The notes under the pieces were generated by a model. The model saw only the letters and a program-made list of their open reading frames with translations, made no database searches and was not told the DNA's origin. The position numbers and the translations under genes were made by a program. From the NCBI GenBank assembly GCA_021648145.1, contig JAKITI010000003.1:62001-126000 (forward strand): 64,000 bases of DNA. Reading direction: 5' to 3'. Shown one piece after another: positions 8,217 to 18,610 of the stretch (positions are counted from its first letter, which is position 1; every line of letters starts with the position of its first letter). The stretch comes from Gammaproteobacteria bacterium (GTDB taxonomy: Bacteria > Pseudomonadota > Gammaproteobacteria > JAADGQ01).

Positions 8217-8251
8217 TTTGGTAATATACACAGAATAACGATATGTGAGTT

Positions 8252-9208
8252 TTATGGTATAGGTACTTTTTCTATCAAATTTTCAATCGCGCGACGGTAG
8301 CTGATACCTTCAGCGCGTGCTGTAAAGCTGAGAGCGATGCGGTGATTGAGTATATCGTAAGCCAAGTCAATAATATCAGCTGGTTCTACAAAGTCACGAT
8401 CGTGCAGATAAGCGCGTGCACGGCTGGCGTGTGCCAGTGCGAGCGTGGCTCTTGGAGATGCACCACGTTCAATCCATAGTGCAGCGTTATCACTCCATTT
8501 TTTTGGCGACCGTGTCGCATTGACCAGTGTGACAATATAGCGCTCCAGCATTTCATCAATATAAATAGCATTCACTTCACTACGTGCTTTTAAAAGCTGA
8601 TCAGGTGTCAGGCTGGCTTCTATTATAATTGTTGCTGGCTCGCGTAGTTGTCGGCTGTGTTGCTGTAAAATTGTTAACTCATGATCCGCTGCGGGGTAGG
8701 TGAGTTCAAACTTCATTAGAAAACGATCAAGTTGTGCTTCAGGAAGTGGGTAAGTGCCTTCTTGTTCAATCGGGTTTTGCGTGGCCATGACCATAAAGAC
8801 TGGAGATAATTCGCGGGTGGTTCCGCTGACAGTCACCTGTTGCTCTTCCATTGCTTCCAGTAGTGCAGATTGTACTTTAGGGGGCGCACGATTTATTTCA
8901 TCGGCTAAAATAATTTCATTAAATATTGGCCCTTTGATAAATTGGAAGTGACCCTCTTGTGGAACAAAAATTTCACTGCCAGTGATGTCACCTGGAATCA
9001 TGTCGGGTGTGAATTGGATGCGCTGGAAATGTAGATCCATGCTGTGAGCAAGGGTGCGAACCGCTGTTGTTTTAGCGAGCCCTGGTGGGCCTTCTATTAA
9101 AATATGCCCACCAGTAAGTGCAGTGATCATCAGCCGTTCCAGCAGTCTGGTCTGGCCGATGATGTGTTGTTCCAGGTGTTTTTGAAGCGCCGTAAAATGC
9201 TTTTTCAT
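8252..9208 (-). CDS. MoxR-family AAA+ ATPase
   Basis: The 318-residue protein is a MoxR ATPase with Walker A GPPGLAKT near residue 41, Walker B 'ILADEINRAPPKVQSALLEAMEE' region near 100-120 and sensor 'MVMATQNPIEQEGTYPLPEAQ'. These chaperone-like ATPases work with VWA-domain partners in protein or metal-complex maturation. The gene starts 9 bases after the prfA stop and is probably the third gene of the hemA operon. The usual third gene, prmC, is absent here. Its likely partners, the Bat-type VWA proteins, lie about 36 kb away at 45.2-48.4 kb. Confidence 0.92.
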   Translation of the reverse strand: MKKHFTALQKHLEQHIIGQTRLLERLMITALTGGHILIEGPPGLAKTTAVRTLAHSMDLHFQRIQFTPDMIPGDITGSEIFVPQEGHFQFIKGPIFNEIILADEINRAPPKVQSALLEAMEEQQVTVSGTTRELSPVFMVMATQNPIEQEGTYPLPEAQLDRFLMKFELTYPAADHELTILQQHSRQLREPATIIIEASLTPDQLLKARSEVNAIYIDEMLERYIVTLVNATRSPKKWSDNAALWIERGASPRATLALAHASRARAYLHDRDFVEPADIIDLAYDILNHRIALSFTARAEGISYRRAIENLIEKVPIP

Positions 9209-9217
9209 TTGAGAATT

Positions 9218-10306
9218 TTATTCGCCTAATGCGGCAAGCTGATCTGCTTGGTATTCATTGACTAATGGGTCAATGACCTGATTTAAATTGCCTGAAATAA
9301 TTTCATCCAGCTTATAGAGTGTTAGGTTGATTCGATGGTCAGTGATGCGGCCTTGTGGGAAATTGTAAGTACGAATTCGCTCAGAGCGATCACCACTGCC
9401 CACTAAGTTGCGGCGAGTTTCCGCTTGTTCGGCATCAAGTTTTTCTTGCTGTGCAGATAGTAGCCTGGCTGAGAGCAGAGACATGGCACGAGCACGATTT
9501 TTGTGTTGTGAGCGTTCGTCCTGGCACTCGACAACAGTGCCTGTCGGTAGGTGTGTTAAGCGGATCGCCGAGTCTGTTTTATTGACATGTTGACCACCTG
9601 CACCTGAAGCTCTAAAGGTGTCTACACGTAGATCGGCTGGGTTGATCGTAATTTCATCAAGCTCATCTGCTTCGGGCATCACTGCGACGGTGCAGGCTGA
9701 GGTGTGGACTCGACCTTGTGACTCTGTGCTAGGGACGCGTTGTACTCGATGTGCACCCGATTCAAATTTAAGTCGTGAGTATGCGCCTGCTCCGATGATG
9801 CGTGAAATGATCTCTTTGTAACCACCGTGCTCGCCTTCGCTGCAACTGATAATCTCAAGTTGCCATTTTTGTGTTTCAGTATATCGACTGTACATGCGGA
9901 ACAGGTCGCCTGCAAAAAGAGCCGCTTCATCACCGCCGGTACCGGCGCGAATTTCCAGAAAAATATTGCTATTATCGTGTGGGTCTTTGGGTAGCAGCAT
10001 TTTTTGTAGATCAAGCGACAAAGTTTCTTGCAACTCTTTAGCTAGTTTGAGTTCATCAGAGGCCATTTTACGCATCTCAGCATCATCGTCGGTGAGCATC
10101 TCTGTGGCGGCATCAATATCTTCACTGGCTGATTGGTATTTTAGAAAGCAGTTAACTGTGGGTGTAATTTGCGCATGCTCTTGTGATAGTGCACGAAACT
10201 TGTTTTGATCTGCAATCGTCTCTGGGTCAGAAAGCAGGGCGTTGATTTCGTCCAGACGATCGACAAGAGTATCCAGCTTTTCAGTGATTGAGGATTTTAG
10301 GGGCAT
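9218..10306 (-). CDS. prfA: Peptide chain release factor 1
   Basis: This 362-residue factor ends translation at UAA and UAG. The catalytic GGQ is at 237-239 in '[14 protein letters not shown]'. The stop-codon reading tripeptide is PST at 192-194 in '[10 protein letters not shown]'; the E. coli RF1 equivalent is PAT. Its ATG overlaps the hemA stop by one base (TAATG), so the two are translationally coupled. Length matches the family. Confidence 0.97.
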   Translation of the reverse strand: MPLKSSITEKLDTLVDRLDEINALLSDPETIADQNKFRALSQEHAQITPTVNCFLKYQSASEDIDAATEMLTDDDAEMRKMASDELKLAKELQETLSLDLQKMLLPKDPHDNSNIFLEIRAGTGGDEAALFAGDLFRMYSRYTETQKWQLEIISCSEGEHGGYKEIISRIIGAGAYSRLKFESGAHRVQRVPSTESQGRVHTSACTVAVMPEADELDEITINPADLRVDTFRASGAGGQHVNKTDSAIRLTHLPTGTVVECQDERSQHKNRARAMSLLSARLLSAQQEKLDAEQAETRRNLVGSGDRSERIRTYNFPQGRITDHRINLTLYKLDEIISGNLNQVIDPLVNEYQADQLAALGE

Positions 10307-11568
10307 TAGATGTCCTGTTCTTTGATGTCTAGCAGTTCCCGTGCGGCTTGCAGTAGTTCAGGGCGGCCATCAAAACCGGCTTGGCGCATTGATGTGCTGG
10401 CAGGGTGAATAAGTTTGTTAGTCAGGGTGCGCAAGCTGTTTTGTAATACTTTTTCAGGATTTTCCCCTTTTTGTATTAGGCGCAGCGCTTTTGCTAATTC
10501 GATCTCTTTGAGCTGATCGGCTGACTCTCGGTAGGAACGTATTGTTGCGACTGCATCCAGTGAGCGCAGCCAACCCATAAAGTGGCTCACTTCAGTGGCG
10601 ATAATTTCTTCGGCTTGTTTTGCGGCTTCCTGGCGTGATTTTAACCCTTCTTCGATAATGTCTTGAAGGTCATCAACTGTATATAAGTAAACGTCATCCA
10701 GCTTCCCGACTTCAGGCTCGATATCACGTGGCACGGCGATATCGACCATTAATATGGGGCGATGCTTTCGAACCTTGATTGCACGTTCAACCGCTCCTTT
10801 ACCTAAAATTGGAAGTTGGCTGGCGGTGGATGAAATTACGATATCTGCTTCAGCAAGGTGCGCTGGAATTTCAGCCAATGTGATAGCATAACCATTAAAT
10901 TGTTCGGCTAAATTACGTGCACGCTCGACCGTTCGGTTGGCAACAATGATTCTGCCAATGCCGTTTTCATTTAAATGGCGTGCTGTAAGTTCAATTGTTT
11001 CACCCGCACCAATCAATAGTGCGGTATGCTTTTCAAATCCGGAGAATATCTGTTTGGCCAGATTAACGGCGGCAAAGGCAACAGACACAGGGCTGGAGCC
11101 GATGGCAGTATCACTGCGTACCTGTTTTGCAACAGAGAAGGTGTGTTGGAATAGTCGTCCGAGCAGTGTTCCAATTGAGCCACTTTGAACTGCGGTTGTA
11201 TAGGCTGCTTTCACTTGTCCTAATATCTGTGGTTCACCCAAGACAAGTGAATCCAGGCCGCAACTGACGCGTAGCAAATGTTGCACAGCATATTGGTTCG
11301 GGTGTGTGTATAGATGCGGCGCTATCTCGTCAGGTTTGATATTATGGTAATGACTGAACCAGTCGATAATAATATCTGTCTTAGCGGAATCGTAACAACA
11401 AACAATTTCCGTGCGGTTGCAGGTGGAGACAATAACGGCTTCACTGATTTCGGAGTGAGTTGTCAATTCCCGTAAAGCTGAGGGCACATGTTCGGGAGGG
11501 AATGCCACCCGTTCTCGAATGTCAACAGGGGCTGTTTTGTGATTAACGCCAAGGGCAAGTAAAGGCAC
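10306..11568 (-). CDS. hemA: Glutamyl-tRNA reductase
   Basis: The 420-residue enzyme reduces glutamyl-tRNA to glutamate-1-semialdehyde, the first committed step of the C5 tetrapyrrole pathway. The nucleophilic cysteine is Cys50 in 'VSTCNRTE', after '[16 protein letters not shown]'. A nucleotide-binding motif '[16 protein letters not shown]' follows mid-protein. The start is GTG at 11566-11568; the nearest ATG is out of frame. It is divergent from the TPR lipoprotein-lolB operon, as in Pseudomonas, and leads the hemA-prfA-moxR run. Confidence 0.97.
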   Translation of the reverse strand: MPLLALGVNHKTAPVDIRERVAFPPEHVPSALRELTTHSEISEAVIVSTCNRTEIVCCYDSAKTDIIIDWFSHYHNIKPDEIAPHLYTHPNQYAVQHLLRVSCGLDSLVLGEPQILGQVKAAYTTAVQSGSIGTLLGRLFQHTFSVAKQVRSDTAIGSSPVSVAFAAVNLAKQIFSGFEKHTALLIGAGETIELTARHLNENGIGRIIVANRTVERARNLAEQFNGYAITLAEIPAHLAEADIVISSTASQLPILGKGAVERAIKVRKHRPILMVDIAVPRDIEPEVGKLDDVYLYTVDDLQDIIEEGLKSRQEAAKQAEEIIATEVSHFMGWLRSLDAVATIRSYRESADQLKEIELAKALRLIQKGENPEKVLQNSLRTLTNKLIHPASTSMRQAGFDGRPELLQAARELLDIKEQDI

Positions 11569-11697
11569 AACTCATAACCTTGAATCAGTGATTAAATGGG
11601 GCTTTACCTAAATGAATAAAGCAATAAATTCTGAGCAGTATAGCAGAGGTTGATTGACGAAGTAATGCTGTAAAGTGAAAACCATGAACTAGGGTTA

Positions 11698-13428
11698 ATG
11701 GGGATGGGAATGAAAGTTTGTAGTCAGTTTTTTTTAGTTTTTACTCTGCTTTTGATGCTGGGTTGTGTGTCTACGCCTCATCGTGGGGATGAAAAGTCAG
11801 TCGTTCTTTTGGATGCACATGCATCGCAAAGTGATGTGGTGCCGACACGATACGAAAAAAAGATTTATCAAGTGTTGTTAGCGGAAACAGCCTATCAGCG
11901 AGGGCAATTTCAACAGGCTGTTGATGGGTATCTTTCGGCTGCATTGGGGAGTCGCGATCCCGCGCTGGTAGAGCGTGCGTGTTATATGGCACTCAATGCG
12001 GATCGGCAAGACGCAGGTTTGCAAATGGCTCAATATTGGGTGAGCCTTGAACCTGAGAGCGTGAAGGCTCGATATTTTTTAGCGCTATTTTACATGCGAA
12101 AGGGGCAGCTCAAGTTGGTGCAAGAGCAGCTTGAGCAGACTTTATCTATAGATGTTGATGGCAATGCGCTCGGTTTTTTTGGTGTGGCCGAAATTTTGGG
12201 AGAGTTAGGAGGGCACGATGCCCTGTTTGTCATGCAGAAAGTGGTGGCTGACTACCCTGATAATGTTAATGCCTTGGTGGCGTTAAGTCAGTTGGCACTA
12301 AGGGTCGGCGAGTTTGATGAAGCGCTGTCTTCGGTAACTTATGCACGGAGTTTGATGCCTGATAGAGTTGATGCTTTACTATTGCAAATTCAGATATTAC
12401 AGGCTCGTGGTGATGGTGGTATTGCTATTGACCATTTGGCGCATGCAATTGATCAACATCCAGCTGATGTGACGTTACGTCAATGGTATGCACAGTTACT
12501 GGAGGCTTCAGGGCGCGAGGAGGAGGCCTTTGTCCAGTTTAAAATAGTTGAATCTCAATCGCCGATGGATGGTGATGCCATTTTTTCTCTAGGGGTGTTG
12601 GCATTTAATGATTCCCGCTGGGCATTGGCTCAAACTTATATGCAGCGATTGCTGGATATAGGGGGGTTCAATAATGAAGCAAACTACTATTTAGGTTGGC
12701 TTGCAGAGCTTGAAGGTACATATGCGGAAGCAATTGAATTTTATTCTTCAGTTAATTTGGAAGGTGCTTATTTTGATGCGCAAATTCGTTTGGCTTATAA
12801 CACAGCCAAGCTTGGAGACTTGAATGTTGCAAGAGGTTATCTTGAATCAATAGAGCCTGAGGGTGTTGTCGAGGTCGAGCGTGTTTTTATTGCTCAGGGA
12901 GAGTTGTTGCGTGATGCCCGGCAATTTGAAGAGGCGATTGAGGTGTATAGTCGGGGGCTCCAGAAGTTACCTGGTAATCATGAGCTACTGTATGCCCGCG
13001 CAATGGTGGCGGAAGCGATTGGACATAACGAGCAGATGAAGCAGGATTTGGAGGCAATAATTGCTTCCGATCCAAAAAGTACAAATGCATTGAATGCGCT
13101 GGGTTATGCTTTGGTGGAGCACGGTGGAGATATTGATAAAGCGGAAGGATATTTGTTACGGGCTTTAGCGCTGGATCCGCAAAGTTATTATATTATTGAT
13201 AGTGTGGGGTGGTTATATTATCGTCGAGGTGAATATGCCAAGGCTATTGAGTATTTGAATCGTGCCTACAATTTAGGAAAAGATGCTGAGGTCGCGGCAC
13301 ACTTAGGTGAAGTGTTATGGGTGATCGGTGATTATGAAGGGGCAAAAGATATTTGGGATCGGGCACTAAAAGATGCACCTGGACATAAAGCTTTATTAGG
13401 AGTTGTTGAGCGCTTTTCTGCGCAATAA
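11698..13428 (+). CDS. TPR-repeat outer-membrane lipoprotein
   Basis: The 576-residue protein has a lipoprotein signal peptide with lipobox L-G-C, and Val after the cysteine suggests outer-membrane sorting. The rest is a long helical array of tetratricopeptide repeats, clearest at the C-terminus ('ALGYALVEHGGDIDKAEGYL', 'WLYYRRGEYAKAIEYLNRAY'). The homologous gene lies before lolB in Pseudomonas. The true start is one of three in-frame ATGs at 11698, 11704 and 11710; the last has GGGGA five bases upstream. It overlaps lolB by 26 bases. A scaffold role is inferred. Confidence 0.85.
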   Translation: MGMGMKVCSQFFLVFTLLLMLGCVSTPHRGDEKSVVLLDAHASQSDVVPTRYEKKIYQVLLAETAYQRGQFQQAVDGYLSAALGSRDPALVERACYMALNADRQDAGLQMAQYWVSLEPESVKARYFLALFYMRKGQLKLVQEQLEQTLSIDVDGNALGFFGVAEILGELGGHDALFVMQKVVADYPDNVNALVALSQLALRVGEFDEALSSVTYARSLMPDRVDALLLQIQILQARGDGGIAIDHLAHAIDQHPADVTLRQWYAQLLEASGREEEAFVQFKIVESQSPMDGDAIFSLGVLAFNDSRWALAQTYMQRLLDIGGFNNEANYYLGWLAELEGTYAEAIEFYSSVNLEGAYFDAQIRLAYNTAKLGDLNVARGYLESIEPEGVVEVERVFIAQGELLRDARQFEEAIEVYSRGLQKLPGNHELLYARAMVAEAIGHNEQMKQDLEAIIASDPKSTNALNALGYALVEHGGDIDKAEGYLLRALALDPQSYYIIDSVGWLYYRRGEYAKAIEYLNRAYNLGKDAEVAAHLGEVLWVIGDYEGAKDIWDRALKDAPGHKALLGVVERFSAQ

Positions 13429-14029
13429 TTTTGTTTTGAATATTCTATTTTTGTTTGTCGTACTTTTCTTGGGTGGTTGCACTGTTATGCCGCCTGCGCC
13501 GCATTTAGATGTTGATAATGAGTCTCTTGGCTTGATGCATCAAAAGCAATTGGCATTGCTGGGATTGTGGGAATTTAATGGGCGTATTGCAATAAAAGGT
13601 GGAAAGCAAAATGGGAGTGCTTCCTTGTTATGGCATCAGCATCAAAACAGATTTGATCTGCGCTTATCAGGGCCACTGGGTCGGCAAGTGATGCACGCTT
13701 GGGGAGATGAGCAAGGAGTCTCTGTTGACCTGCCAAAACAAAAAACAATTCAGGTAAAAAATATTGGTGAGTTGATTGCTCAGGGTATAGGGTGGCAAAT
13801 ACCAGTCGATCATTTTCGCTATTGGGTGAAAGGTGCCTTTGCTCCCGGGGGCGATGCTAGCTACCAAATGGATGAAAAGGGGCGTTTGAAAAGTCTTAAA
13901 CAGGGGGGGTGGGATATCGTATTCAAGCGTTATTCGACTGTGAATCATGTTGATCTTCCCAGTAAAATATACTTGAGCCGCAAGCCTTATGAAGTACGTA
14001 TGGTGATCAATCGCTGGAAGATTAATTAA
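13403..14029 (+). CDS. lolB: Outer-membrane lipoprotein insertion protein LolB
   Basis: The 208-residue lipoprotein accepts lipoproteins from periplasmic LolA and inserts them in the outer membrane. It has a signal peptide with lipobox L-G-G-C and the family segments 'WEFNGRIAIKGGKQNGSASL' and 'LSGPLG'. No ATG is available: the frame begins with tandem TTG codons at 13403 and 13406 right after AGGAG, inside the end of the TPR gene. The second TTG has the better spacing. A later TTG at 13436 would lack the positive N-region. The stop overlaps the ispE ATG (TAATG). Confidence 0.9.
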   Translation: MLSAFLRNNFVLNILFLFVVLFLGGCTVMPPAPHLDVDNESLGLMHQKQLALLGLWEFNGRIAIKGGKQNGSASLLWHQHQNRFDLRLSGPLGRQVMHAWGDEQGVSVDLPKQKTIQVKNIGELIAQGIGWQIPVDHFRYWVKGAFAPGGDASYQMDEKGRLKSLKQGGWDIVFKRYSTVNHVDLPSKIYLSRKPYEVRMVINRWKIN

Positions 14030-14895
14030 TGAATCACACGCCCGAGTCTTGGCCAGCTCCTGCTAAAATCAATCTTTTTTTGCATATTACGGGCCGCCGG
14101 GAAGATGGCTACCATCTACTTCAAACAGTTTTTCAGTTTATTGATTATTGTGACTTGATTCATTTTGATATAACAAAAAATGGTGAGATTCGTTGTATTA
14201 CACCGTTGCCCGGAGTATCGGCAGAGAATAACCTGATGGTTCGTGCTGCGCGTTTATTAAAAGCGAAAGCCGAGTGTGATCATTGTGGCGTGAATATCAG
14301 TATTGATAAAAAATTACCCATAGGGGGTGGTTTGGGGGGGGGGAGCTCTGATGCCGCGACGACTTTAATCGCACTCAACTACTTGTGGGGCTTGGGTTTA
14401 CCAAAAGATGAGCTTGCTACGTTAGGTTTGCAGTTGGGGGCAGATGTTCCAGTGTTTGTGCATGGCGCAGCCGCGTGGGCTGAAGGGGTTGGGGAAAACC
14501 TTCAGCCGATCGAATTGGCTGAACCTTGGTTCCTTGTTGTGGCGCCTGATTGTCAAATTTCGACAGCTGAAATTTTTTCATCTTCGCAATTGACAAGAGA
14601 TTCAAATCCGATCACAATGCGGCACTTCTTCGCTGGTGAAGGGGTAAATGTGTGTGAAACGGTTGTTTTCGAGCGTTACCCTGAAGTTGCTGTTGCACTG
14701 GATTGGTTGAATCAGTTTTCAAACGCTCGTATGAGTGGAACCGGTGCCTGCATATTTGCAGCGTTTAATAGTGAAAATGAAGCTTGTCGCGTATTAAATC
14801 TGCTCCCTGATAAATGGAAAGGGTTTGTGGGAAGAGGGAGAAATAAATCTCCGTTGATAGAGGCTATAAATGGGAACTATTCAGGGGTGAGCTGA
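14029..14895 (+). CDS. ispE: 4-diphosphocytidyl-2-C-methyl-D-erythritol kinase
   Basis: The 288-residue GHMP kinase phosphorylates CDP-ME in the non-mevalonate isoprenoid pathway. The ATP-binding motif PIGGGLGGGSSDAA lies at 97-110, with 'PAKINLFLHITGRREDGYHL' at the N-terminus and 'MSGTGACIFAAF' near the C-terminus. It is translationally coupled to lolB and followed by tRNA-Gln and prs, the canonical order. Confidence 0.97.
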   Translation: MNHTPESWPAPAKINLFLHITGRREDGYHLLQTVFQFIDYCDLIHFDITKNGEIRCITPLPGVSAENNLMVRAARLLKAKAECDHCGVNISIDKKLPIGGGLGGGSSDAATTLIALNYLWGLGLPKDELATLGLQLGADVPVFVHGAAAWAEGVGENLQPIELAEPWFLVVAPDCQISTAEIFSSSQLTRDSNPITMRHFFAGEGVNVCETVVFERYPEVAVALDWLNQFSNARMSGTGACIFAAFNSENEACRVLNLLPDKWKGFVGRGRNKSPLIEAINGNYSGVS

Positions 14896-14929
14896 TGTAG
14901 TTACATCATATGGATAGCTTCAAAGTTAT

Positions 14930-15004
14930 TGGGGTATCGCCAAGCGGTAAGGCACAAGGTTTTGATCCTTGCATTCCCAGGTTCGAATCCTGGTACCCCA
15001 GCCA
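14930..15004 (+). tRNA. tRNA-Gln (anticodon TTG)
   Basis: A full cloverleaf can be folded: acceptor TGGGGTA pairs with TACCCCA, the anticodon stem CAAGG/CCTTG encloses loop TTTTGAT with anticodon TTG at 14962-14964, and the T-arm GTTCGAATC is standard. CCA is encoded. It sits between ispE and prs, its usual place in gammaproteobacteria. Confidence 0.97.
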
Positions 15005-15010
15005 GTTTTC

Positions 15011-15041
15011 AGGGCACCTTTAAATCGGTGCCCTTTTTTGT
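15011..15041 (+). terminator. Rho-independent terminator after tRNA-Gln
   Basis: AGGGCACC pairs with GGTGCCCT across an eight-base loop and is followed by six or more T. It should end the TPR-lolB-ispE-tRNA transcript before prs. Confidence 0.9.
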
Positions 15042-15141
15042 TTTATATTGAATTTTAGTTTAGAACTTATGCCCTCAGGCCACGTTATGTTGATACCCGA
15101 TATGAGCGCCCAAATGCTTTGTCAGCTTTCTGGAGCGGGCG

Positions 15142-16095
15142 ATGTCTGAAAATAATATGATGGTTTTTTCTGGTAATGCTGTGCCAGAACTGGCAAGTGA
15201 TATTGCTGATTATCTTGGTATTCCCTTGGGCCTGGCTTCTATTGAACGCTTCAGTGATGGTGAAATCAAAGCGGAACTTTTGGAGAATGTCAGGGGGCGG
15301 GACGTATTTGTCGTACAATCCACTTGTGCGCCGACCAATGATAATCTGATGGAATTGATGGTCATGGTTGATGCGTTGCGTCGCGCTTCAGCAAGGCGTA
15401 TTACTGCGGTTACCCCTTACATGGGCTATTCGCGTCAGGATCGTCGCCCTCGTTCTGTGCGAGTTCCAATTTCAGCTAAAGTTGTTGCGAATATGTTGGT
15501 GGGAGTCGGGGTTGATCGAGTATTAACCATTGATCTGCACTCTGATCAAATACAGGGGTTTTATGATATCCCTGTTGATAATATCTACGCATCGCCTATA
15601 TTGGTGGGCGATATTTGGCGTGAAAAGGGCTCTGCGTTGATGATTGTTTCACCTGATGTGGGCGGCGTTGTGCGTGCACGTGCTGTGGCAAAGCTGGTGG
15701 ATGATGCTGACTTGGCAATCATTGATAAGCGTCGCCCTCGTAGCAATGAAGCCAAAATAATGAATATTATTGGTGATGTGAAAGGTCGGGTCTGTATATT
15801 AATTGATGATTTGGTTGATACCGCAGGTACGTTATGCTTGGCGGCTGATGCGCTGAAATCTGAAGGCGCTGCAAAGGTGAAAGCATATTGTACTCACCCT
15901 GTATTATCTGGGTCGGCAGTGGATAACATCAGTCGCTCTCAATTGGATGAGCTGGTTGTGTGTGACACTATTCCATTAAGTGCTGAGGCGGCAGCTTGTG
16001 GCAAAATTCGTCAATTGAGTATTGCCGCCATGTTGGCTGAAGCCATTCGCCGAATCAGTGCGGAAGAGTCGGTCAGTTCACTCTATTTGGATTAA
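15142..16095 (+). CDS. prs: Ribose-phosphate pyrophosphokinase
   Basis: The 317-residue enzyme makes PRPP from ribose 5-phosphate and ATP for nucleotide, histidine and NAD synthesis. The PRPP-binding loop '[13 protein letters not shown]' lies at 218-230. The segments '[11 protein letters not shown]' and '[12 protein letters not shown]' are family hallmarks of ATP and metal binding. GGAGCGGG precedes the ATG. rplY follows after 27 bases on the same strand. Confidence 0.97.
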   Translation: MSENNMMVFSGNAVPELASDIADYLGIPLGLASIERFSDGEIKAELLENVRGRDVFVVQSTCAPTNDNLMELMVMVDALRRASARRITAVTPYMGYSRQDRRPRSVRVPISAKVVANMLVGVGVDRVLTIDLHSDQIQGFYDIPVDNIYASPILVGDIWREKGSALMIVSPDVGGVVRARAVAKLVDDADLAIIDKRRPRSNEAKIMNIIGDVKGRVCILIDDLVDTAGTLCLAADALKSEGAAKVKAYCTHPVLSGSAVDNISRSQLDELVVCDTIPLSAEAAACGKIRQLSIAAMLAEAIRRISAEESVSSLYLD

Positions 16096-16122
16096 GATCG
16101 TTATATTTTTGGAGATAAAGTA

Positions 16123-16782
16123 ATGAGCGAAAATTTTGTACTTAACGCTGAGCTTCGTGAAGGTACAGGGACTGGAACCGCTAGACGTTTGCGTCATGCC
16201 GGTGCATTCCCCGGTGTAGTTTACGGTGCGGGTCAGGAGCCTGTCTCGCTTACCTTTGATCATGATAAAGTTTGGCATATGTCTAACGAAGAGACTTTTT
16301 ACTCTAATGTCATCGCGCTTGATGTGGATGGGAAAAAAGAAAAAGTTGTAGTGAAAGCATTGCAGCGCCATCCTTTTAAACAGGTTTTACTGCATATGGA
16401 CTTGCTACGCATTGATACAAAGAAAAAACTGCATATGCATATACCTTTACACTTGTTGAATGAAGAAAGCGCTATTGGTGTTAAAGCGGGTGGCACGGTT
16501 TCTCGTTTATCTGTTGACGTTGAAGTGACTTGCTTACCTAAGAATTTGCCTGAGTATTTAGAGTTGGATATTGCAGATCTTGACATTGACTCATCACTGC
16601 ATCTGTCTGATATCAAATTGCCAAAGGGTGTCGAATTGACTGAACTGGTACGTGGTGAGAGCCATGATCAGTCCGTTGTAGCGATTCATAAAGCGCGTGG
16701 TGTATTAAACGACGAAGAAGATGAAACACCGGCAGAACCTGCGGCAGAGTCTGATGATTCTGACAGCGAAGAAAAGAAGTAA
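16123..16782 (+). CDS. rplY: 50S ribosomal protein L25, long (Ctc) form
   Basis: The 219-residue protein binds 5S rRNA. It has the N-terminal L25 domain ('LNAELREGTGTGTARRLRHA', 'FPGVVYG') and the C-terminal TL5/Ctc beta domain, with an acidic tail rich in Glu, Asp and Ser. GGAGA lies before the ATG. A terminator hairpin follows. This long form is usual in Pseudomonas-like genomes, unlike the short E. coli L25. Confidence 0.96.
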   Translation: MSENFVLNAELREGTGTGTARRLRHAGAFPGVVYGAGQEPVSLTFDHDKVWHMSNEETFYSNVIALDVDGKKEKVVVKALQRHPFKQVLLHMDLLRIDTKKKLHMHIPLHLLNEESAIGVKAGGTVSRLSVDVEVTCLPKNLPEYLELDIADLDIDSSLHLSDIKLPKGVELTELVRGESHDQSVVAIHKARGVLNDEEDETPAEPAAESDDSDSEEKK

Positions 16783-16799
16783 ATACACTGTTTTGTGTG

Positions 16800-16837
16800 A
16801 CGGCGGGCAACTGAAAAGTTTCCCGCCGTTTTCTTTT
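16800..16837 (+). terminator. Terminator after rplY
   Basis: ACGGCGGG at 16800-16807 pairs with CCCGCCGT at 16822-16829, followed by TTTTCTTTT. It ends only about 22 bases before the chosen pth start, so it may act as an attenuator for pth. Confidence 0.85.
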
Positions 16838-16859
16838 GTGTATAAATTTTGGGTTTATT

Positions 16860-17441
16860 TTGGATATTGACCTGATTGTCGGGCTTGGAAATCCGGGCTC
16901 AGACTATGAAAAAACGCGCCACAACATTGGTTTTTGGTGTGTTGATGCACTGGCGCACTTACATTACGTCGACTTTAAGTCTGAAAAAAAATTCTTCGGC
17001 TCTGTGTGTAAAATTTCTGTGGGTGGTCGTACCATCTGGCTGCTTAAGCCTGCAACATTTATGAATCGAAGTGGCCAGTCAGTTTTGGCGCTCTCCTGCT
17101 TTTATAAAATCCCTTTAGAGCGTATTTTAGTTGTGCATGATGAGCTGGATCTGCCGCCAGGAGAGGTTCGTTTGAAAAAAGGGGGCGGTCATGGCGGTCA
17201 TAATGGTCTGCGAGATATTGCGGCGGCTTTTAGTTCGAAAGAATTTTTACGGATACGAATGGGGATTGGTCATCCTGGGCGTAAAGAACAAGTGACCAAT
17301 TATGTGCTGGGTCGTCCAAACACACAAGATCAACAAATATTTGATGAAGCAATTTTTTATGCTTGTGATATATTGCCTCTGTTGATAAAAGATGGCTTGC
17401 AAAAAGCGATGAATCAGTTGCATAAACCAAAACTAAAATAG
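16860..17441 (+). CDS. pth: Peptidyl-tRNA hydrolase
   Basis: The enzyme frees tRNA from prematurely released peptidyl-tRNA. From a TTG at 16860-16862 it has 193 residues, starting (M)[18 protein letters not shown]. Substrate-binding Asn11 and catalytic His21 correspond to Asn10 and His20 of the E. coli enzyme, and '[10 protein letters not shown]' carries the catalytic Asp. No ATG is available. An earlier in-frame TTG at 16836 falls inside the T-run of the preceding terminator and is disfavoured. ychF follows after 17 bases. Confidence 0.95.
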   Translation: MDIDLIVGLGNPGSDYEKTRHNIGFWCVDALAHLHYVDFKSEKKFFGSVCKISVGGRTIWLLKPATFMNRSGQSVLALSCFYKIPLERILVVHDELDLPPGEVRLKKGGGHGGHNGLRDIAAAFSSKEFLRIRMGIGHPGRKEQVTNYVLGRPNTQDQQIFDEAIFYACDILPLLIKDGLQKAMNQLHKPKLK

Positions 17442-17458
17442 GCTTCAATGGGGGAATT

Positions 17459-18550
17459 ATGGGGTTTAAATGTGGGATAGTGGGTTTGCCAAATGTGGGT
17501 AAATCGACCCTGTTTAATGCATTAACTCAAGCGGGAATTCAAGCAGAAAACTACCCTTTCTGTACCATTGAGCCTAATTTGGGCGTGGTACCAATGCCTG
17601 ATTCACGTATGGATGCATTGGCGGGCATTGTAAAACCCGAGCGTGTGTTACCTGCGACAATGGAATTTGTTGATATTGCGGGTTTGGTGGCTGGTGCTTC
17701 TAAAGGCGAAGGTCTGGGTAATAAATTTTTAGCAAATATTCGTGAAACTCAAGCAATCGCTCATGTAGTTCGTTGCTTTGAAGATGATGATGTAATTCAT
17801 GTCTCGGGGAAAGTCTCACCCTTAGATGATATTGAAGTGATCAATACCGAGCTTGCGTTAGCCGATCTTGAGTCAATTAGTAAAGTTTTGGTGCGTGCTC
17901 AAAAGAACTCAAAAAGTGGTGATAAACAAGCGTTGGCTCTGAAAGCGCTTTTTGAAAAAGTACAGGCTCACTTGGATGAAGGTAAATTTGTACGCACGAT
18001 GGAGCTGGAAGAAGGTGAGTGGTTAATTCTCGCGGAGTACCAGTTATTGACGACAAAGCCAACAATGTATATTGCAAATGTTGCAGAGGATGGTTTTGAC
18101 AACAATCCTTATCTAGAGCTGGTTCAAACATTAGCGAGAGAAGAGGGTTCCGTTGTTGTTCCTATTTGTGCTTCAATTGAGTCAGAAATTGTTGAGCTGA
18201 ATGACGAGGAAAAAGAAGAGTTTCTGGTCGATCTAGGCTTGAGTGAACCTGGCTTGAATCGTGTGATTCGTGCAGGGCATGGTTTGCTCGGTTTGCAAAC
18301 TTATTTCACAGCGGGTCCCAAAGAGGTGCGTGCGTGGACAGTGAGAGTTGGCGCAACGGCACCGCAGGGTGCGGGTGTTATTCATACTGATTTTGAAAAA
18401 GGCTTTATCCGTGCAGAAGTCATTGCTTTTGATGATTATATCGCAGGCCAAGGTGAAGCGGGTGCAAAAGAGGCCGGAAAATGGCGTCTGGAAGGTAAGG
18501 AGTACATCATTCAGGATGGCGATGTGATGCACTTTCGATTTAATGTATAA
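17459..18550 (+). CDS. ychF: Ribosome-binding ATPase YchF
   Basis: The 363-residue Obg-family P-loop protein prefers ATP to GTP and associates with ribosomes. The P-loop '[14 protein letters not shown]' is near the N-terminus, '[17 protein letters not shown]' is the G3 region, and a C-terminal TGS domain includes '[20 protein letters not shown]'. It ends with the family's '[10 protein letters not shown]'. The gene is downstream of pth as usual and followed by tRNA-Met. Confidence 0.97.
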   Translation: MGFKCGIVGLPNVGKSTLFNALTQAGIQAENYPFCTIEPNLGVVPMPDSRMDALAGIVKPERVLPATMEFVDIAGLVAGASKGEGLGNKFLANIRETQAIAHVVRCFEDDDVIHVSGKVSPLDDIEVINTELALADLESISKVLVRAQKNSKSGDKQALALKALFEKVQAHLDEGKFVRTMELEEGEWLILAEYQLLTTKPTMYIANVAEDGFDNNPYLELVQTLAREEGSVVVPICASIESEIVELNDEEKEEFLVDLGLSEPGLNRVIRAGHGLLGLQTYFTAGPKEVRAWTVRVGATAPQGAGVIHTDFEKGFIRAEVIAFDDYIAGQGEAGAKEAGKWRLEGKEYIIQDGDVMHFRFNV

Positions 18551-18610
18551 AACTTGAAGTACAGGGCTTGCATTTTACCCTGAACATCCTGTATCTTCTC
18601 GCTTCTTCGT

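Noticed and set aside
9679-10014. Minus-strand frame within prfA and similar frames in other genes
   Set aside because: They lie wholly inside well-identified genes in another frame and show no family features.
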